NCBI GenBank assembly: GCA_020849855.1
Contig: JADZFO010000052.1
Coordinates: forward strand, 1 to 64,000
From: a bacterium
GTDB taxonomy: Bacteria > 4484-113 > JAFGCY01
Direction of reading: 5' to 3'
Length of the DNA: 64,000 nucleotides
In this document: positions 61,641 through 64,000 of the stretch, piece by piece
Layout of the letters: every line of letters starts with the position of its first letter
Position numbering within the stretch: the first letter of the stretch is position 1
The notes under the pieces: model-generated
What the model was told of the DNA's origin: nothing
Database searches by the model: none
What the model saw: only the letters and a program-made list of their open reading frames with translations
Made by a program: the position numbers and the translations under genes

Positions 61641-62307
61641 CCCGGGGCGCGGCCGCGCCGGCGCTGCCAGTCTCCGGCAGCCTTCCCTGCTCATGCCTCA
61701 TTGGCACAGTCTTTCAAGTTTCCATTCGCCTCGCGGCCGGCGCATTTCTGCGCCCTGGCACGCCCGGCACGGGCCCGGTTTTAACCTGCAGGCCCGGATT
61801 TCAACGTGAGAAGCCTCTTGTCAGCCGCCGCTTTAACCTTCGACCCCTGAAAACAACCGGGAAAGGGCAGTTTTCAAACACGACTTCGTTCATCAAAAGT
61901 GTTTTGCGTTTGCTGCCGGGAAGGGAAAACCAGCATGAAACAGGGCCGCGGCACTGGCCCCTGCGCCATACGCATTCAAGTGTCCAGGCTGCATGTTCCT
62001 GAGTCAGCATTCGCCCCCTTGCAGATACCACACCAGACTTGCTTTTATCTTGCCTGAAAGGCAGCGTTGTCACTGGCGCTGCACAAGTGAGCCACAGACA
62101 GAGATGTATCCAACCACCAAAACACCAAAGCACCAGAGGGGGGAGATAACGCCTATGCAATCCGGGTGGGCGGGAGTCGAACCTAAATCGGGGGAAGTCC
62201 AAGGGTTTTCTTTGGTGCTTTTGTGGTGATTCGGTTTTCAAATGCAGGAGCACGAAACTGGAATGGGAGCGAGACAAGTTCCGTGGTGAGCCAGACGCCA
62301 GACCGTG
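61641..62307. other. Gene-free gap after lpxD
   Basis: No credible open frame; the one long frame on the minus strand is a composite of repeat translations. A CACCAAAACACCAAAGCACC stretch (62116-62135) and its approximate inverse (62211-62228) form an inverted repeat. Confidence 0.5.
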
Positions 62308-62567
62308 GCCGGCGCTCCGGGGGGCGGGTGAGGACAAGCCCCACCCCTGCGGGTAGTGGCAGGTCTCTGCAAAAGAAGATGCCGGCTATAGCCGGCGCTC
62401 CGGGGGGCGGGTGAGGACAAGCCCCACCCCTGCGGGTAGTGGCAGGTTTCTGCAAAAGAAGATGCCGGCTAAAGCCGGCGCTCCGGGGGGCGGGTGGGGA
62501 CAAGCCCCACCCCTGCGGGTAGTGGCAGGTCTCTGCAAAAGAAGATGCCGGCTAAAGCCGGCGCTCC
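62308..62567. repeat. Tandem repeat, 83-bp unit, three copies plus part of a fourth
   Basis: Units begin with GCCGGCGCTCC at 62308, 62391, 62474 and 62557, exactly 83 bases apart; the last is cut after 11 bases. The units are almost identical (differences such as TATA/TAAA and GAGG/GGGG). Each contains GGACAAGCCCCACCCCTGC and ends in a GCCGGC-TAAA-GCCGGC hairpin that is preceded by an A-rich run, so on the minus strand it reads hairpin plus T-run. They lie just beyond the stop of the PP2C gene and could be serial terminators for it. Confidence 0.9.
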
Positions 62568-62600
62568 AGTTTTGCCTGCCCGGCGCTTACTGCGCCGCGA

Positions 62601-64000
62601 TTACTGCGCCTGCAGCAACAGCACCGTGATGTTGTCCGGTCCGCCCGCGGCATTCGCGCCGTCGATCAGCGCCTGGATCAGCTCGCCCTGCGTGGCTCCT
62701 GCCGCCAGGGCTGTGCGGGCCAGCTCCCAGATTTCGCTGTCCCGCAGGGCATCCGAGAGGCCGTCGCTGCAAAGCAGCACAAGCTCACCGGGACCCGGCG
62801 CGCAGGCAAGCAGGTCCGGCTCGCTGTTCTGTCCTCCGCCGCCGAGGCAGCGGGTAATGATGTTCTTCTGTGGATGGCTGAAGGCCGTTTCGCTGTCGAT
62901 CTGCCCGCTGTCCAGCAGCTCCTGCACATAGCTGTGGTCGGCGCTGAGCCGCGCCAGGCCGCAGGGGCCCAGCAAATAGGCCCGGCTGTCGCCACACCAG
63001 AACAGCACCGATGCCGCGCGGGCAAAGGGCTGATTGCCAAAGAGCTCCAGCCCGGCTGCACATGGCACGGCCGGCGCGGCGGCCTCTGCCTCCGCGATGG
63101 TGCTGTGCAGGCTGAGGCTGGCCAGGCCCACGATGGTGGTACCCATTCCGGCGAGCTGTGGCTCCATGTCCGAGCGCTCCTGCAGCACGCGGCTGATACC
63201 GGGGATGATTCCGCGCAGGGCCTGGCCCAGCGCGGCGGCTTCACCCTGGCGCGTCCGCGGCGGAAGCAGGGTCTGCGCAAGCTGTGTGCGCAGCAGGTCC
63301 AGCGCGAGGCTGGAGGCGACTTCGCCGCTGGCGTGGCCGCCCATGCCGTCGGCAATCGCCGCCAGGCTGAAGCTGGCGCCGACGCTGCTGTGCTGCCGCA
63401 GCTCGAAGTTCAGCCAGGCGTCCTCGTTATGCTGGCGGCGGCGGCCGGTATCTGTCGCCCCAGCCACCGTGATACCGGCTGCGGCCTGAGCCGCCAGGCC
63501 CGCCGCCGCGGCGATACCGGCATAGCTTGGCGTTTCAAAGGCGGCCTGCTTCAGCCGCGCTGAGAGCGACTCGATGCTGTCGGCAAGGCGCGCCAGGCCG
63601 GACTGCTCGGCGCGCTGGAGCAGGGCGTCAAAGGCTGGCTGGAAAAGCGCCAGCAGGGACAGGGCGTGGTCCGCCTCGTTTTCATCCTGCAGGCGGTCCC
63701 AGGCCAGCAGCATGACACGCCAGTGCTGCACCCCATGGCGCAGGCTTGGCGCTGCCGAGAGCGGGCGGATGCTAAGGCCGAAGTCCTCCGCCTGCGGTGC
63801 TGCGAGCACCAGGCCGCTGAGGGCGCGGATCTCGCACAGCAGGGCCGCGCTTTGGCCCAGCAGGAGCAGCAGGTCCAGGGGCCGCAAATAGGCCTGGCCG
63901 GCGAGAATGGCCCCGGCCAGGGCGTCGAGGCTGCTTACCGGCAGGTCAAAGGCCGCGCAGAGTGCCGCATCCTCCCGCACCAGCAGGTCGCGAAAGCCGG
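62601..64000 (-). CDS. PP2C-type protein phosphatase (partial, 5' end outside window)
   Basis: At least 466 residues, open to the right edge of the window, so the start lies beyond 64000. The C-terminal half (from about residue 165 of the visible part) is a PP2C/PPM phosphatase: GATDTGRRRQHNEDAW (metal Asp/Asn-Glu-Asp), AIADGMGGHASGEVAS, WCGDSRAYLL, HPQKNIITRCLGG, LLCSDGLSDALRD and GGPDNITVLLL. It hydrolyses phosphoserine/threonine using Mn or Mg. The N-terminal region is leucine- and alanine-rich helical sequence with no domain I recognise. A partner Ser/Thr kinase is not in the window. Confidence 0.9.
   Translation of the reverse strand, partial: GFRDLLVREDAALCAAFDLPVSSLDALAGAILAGQAYLRPLDLLLLLGQSAALLCEIRALSGLVLAAPQAEDFGLSIRPLSAAPSLRHGVQHWRVMLLAWDRLQDENEADHALSLLALFQPAFDALLQRAEQSGLARLADSIESLSARLKQAAFETPSYAGIAAAAGLAAQAAAGITVAGATDTGRRRQHNEDAWLNFELRQHSSVGASFSLAAIADGMGGHASGEVASSLALDLLRTQLAQTLLPPRTRQGEAAALGQALRGIIPGISRVLQERSDMEPQLAGMGTTIVGLASLSLHSTIAEAEAAAPAVPCAAGLELFGNQPFARAASVLFWCGDSRAYLLGPCGLARLSADHSYVQELLDSGQIDSETAFSHPQKNIITRCLGGGGQNSEPDLLACAPGPGELVLLCSDGLSDALRDSEIWELARTALAAGATQGELIQALIDGANAAGGPDNITVLLLQAQ

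Noticed and set aside
61801-62337. 178-codon minus-strand frame and related short frames through 62503
   Set aside because: They are built partly from translated repeat units (MSSPAPRSAG occurs repeatedly) and resemble no protein.
62308-62567. Possible CRISPR array
   Set aside because: The 83-bp unit repeats in full with no variable spacers, and no cas gene is near.

Overview
The window is GC-rich, densely coded bacterial chromosome from an organism with two membranes: it carries lpxD (lipid A synthesis), a BamA/Omp85 gene, a sigma-E/anti-sigma/RseB-like envelope-stress operon and at least twelve predicted lipoproteins. Other clues are a YqeG-type HAD phosphatase, a YvyF-like zinc-ribbon protein and an unusual number of genes whose -10 box lies 6-10 bases before the start codon. 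I cannot name the phylum from sequence alone; an uncultured, deep-branching diderm seems likeliest. No tRNA, rRNA, CRISPR array, transposase or phage gene was recognised.

Layout. 0.1-4.0 kb: a membrane protein and a large PKD/PPC lipoprotein. 4.0-9.6 kb: a minus-strand block of two HTH regulators, two SRPBCC proteins and three tandem exported VOC (glyoxalase-fold) proteins. 10-20 kb: an endonuclease IV-fold TIM barrel, then four plus-strand lipoproteins. 20-23.5 kb: a HEAT-repeat protein and an M48-like membrane protease. 23.6-28 kb: small and exported proteins, tadA, a YvyF-like protein and yqeG. 28-30.7 kb: rseB-like, anti-sigma and ECF sigma genes. 30.7-35.2 kb: a hicBA locus with a broken hicA, pirin, and exported proteins. 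35.2-48.7 kb: six more lipoproteins, whose C-termini are built from a repeated PAIxY...W motif. 48.7-51.4 kb: small proteins, an acyl-CoA dehydrogenase and a GNAT. 51.5-54.5 kb: a tightly overlapped four-gene operon (nucleotidyltransferase, zinc-ribbon/4-TM protein with a Gly/Cys tail, DUF692/MNIO enzyme, partner protein). 54.6-61.6 kb: ffh, a lipoprotein, a membrane protein, bamA and lpxD. 61.6-64 kb: tandem repeats and a PP2C phosphatase cut by the window edge.

Three things stand out. First, the operon at 51574-54509 looks like a ribosomally made, post-translationally modified Cys-rich protein system: an MNIO (multinuclear non-heme iron oxidase) with a membrane-anchored candidate substrate and a helper, and with additions (N-terminal zinc ribbon, leading nucleotidyltransferase gene) that I do not recognise as standard. 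Second, eleven lipoproteins share one N-terminal module but carry different repeat bodies (PKD, PPC or propeller-like), as in a domain-shuffled surface family. Third, at least ten genes, including ffh, show TANNNT-N6..10-start with no Shine-Dalgarno sequence, while the surface lipoproteins mostly have clear Shine-Dalgarno leaders. This implies two modes of translation initiation split by gene class.
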